A DNA stretch of 5,093 nt, from contig DATFMH010000130.1 in NCBI GenBank assembly GCA_035267045.1, forward strand, positions 1 through 5,093, written 5' to 3'. Below are positions 5,041 to 5,093 of the stretch, piece after piece (the first letter of the stretch is position 1; each line of letters opens with the position of its first letter). Source of the DNA: DATFMH01 sp035267045 (GTDB lineage Bacteria > Bacteroidota > Rhodothermia > Balneolales > DATFMH01). The notes under the pieces are model-generated. The model searched no databases, had not been told where the DNA came from, and saw only the letters and a program-made list of their open reading frames with translations. The translations under genes and the position numbers were made by a program.

Positions 5041-5066
5041 ATATCATCCCGGCTGCTGTTATTTAA
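5038..5066 (-). promoter_or_regulatory. Candidate promoter for the hypothetical gene
   Basis: A perfect TATAAT (5043-5038) on the minus strand lies about 50 bases upstream of ATG 4986. The hexamer 17 bases further up (TTAAAT, 5066-5061) is a poor -35 match. The site is plausible but rests mainly on the -10. Confidence 0.35.
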
Positions 5067-5081
5067 CCAGCGTTAACCGGG
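5048..5081. repeat. Imperfect GC-rich inverted repeat near the right edge
   Basis: CCCGG (5048-5052) pairs with CCGGG (5077-5081). Inside it GCTG (5055-5058) pairs with CAGC (5068-5071), with an asymmetric internal loop and a nine-base apical loop. No T-run follows on either strand, so it is not an obvious intrinsic terminator. It overlaps the -35 region of the candidate promoter and may be an operator, but that is speculative. Confidence 0.35.
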
Positions 5082-5093
5082 AAACGATACATT

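Noticed and set aside
5041..5093. C-terminus of an upstream minus-strand gene at the right edge
   Set aside because: All three minus frames reach a stop within about a dozen codons and none shows a recognisable sequence; too little to call.

Overview
This is an AT-rich bacterial window with every recognised gene on the minus strand. Weak or absent Shine-Dalgarno sequences, base composition and gene content suggest a Bacteroidota-type organism (or the related Balneolota/Rhodothermota). That placement is inference, not a demonstrated identification.

In the direction of transcription (right to left) the layout is as follows. (1) Positions 4996-5093 hold promoter-like and hairpin sequences but no gene. 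(2) Positions 4144-4986 encode an unrecognised 280-residue protein with a very basic N-terminus. (3) Positions 3460-4143, about 680 bases, look empty to a gene finder but hold a compact control region: a candidate promoter, then two Cys-codon-rich leader peptides, each followed by a strong intrinsic terminator. (4) Positions 1-3459 hold a sulfur-assimilation and siroheme operon: siroheme-dependent sulfite reductase (cysI type), uroporphyrinogen-III C-methyltransferase (cobA), 4Fe-4S APS/PAPS reductase (cysH), and the N-terminus of a precorrin-2 dehydrogenase/sirohydrochlorin ferrochelatase-type protein that runs off the left edge.

The operon has a clear logic. CysH makes sulfite, the sulfite reductase makes sulfide for cysteine synthesis, and CobA plus the truncated left-edge protein make the siroheme that the sulfite reductase needs. 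Gaps are 33, 23 and 90 bases, consistent with one transcript. No flavoprotein electron donor (CysJ), ATP sulfurylase or cysteine synthase lies in the window.

The most striking content is the leader region. Leader A (3916-3969) encodes MMNCCMCLSVKKVVGKL and leader B (3662-3802) contains Cys-Cys-Cys. In both, a segment of the leader downstream of the Cys codons can pair with the 5' arm of the following terminator (antiterminator), and a further upstream segment can pair with that antiterminator arm. This is the four-segment arrangement of ribosome-stalling amino-acid attenuators, found here twice in series. I infer two tandem cysteine-sensing transcription attenuators controlling sulfite reduction and siroheme synthesis.
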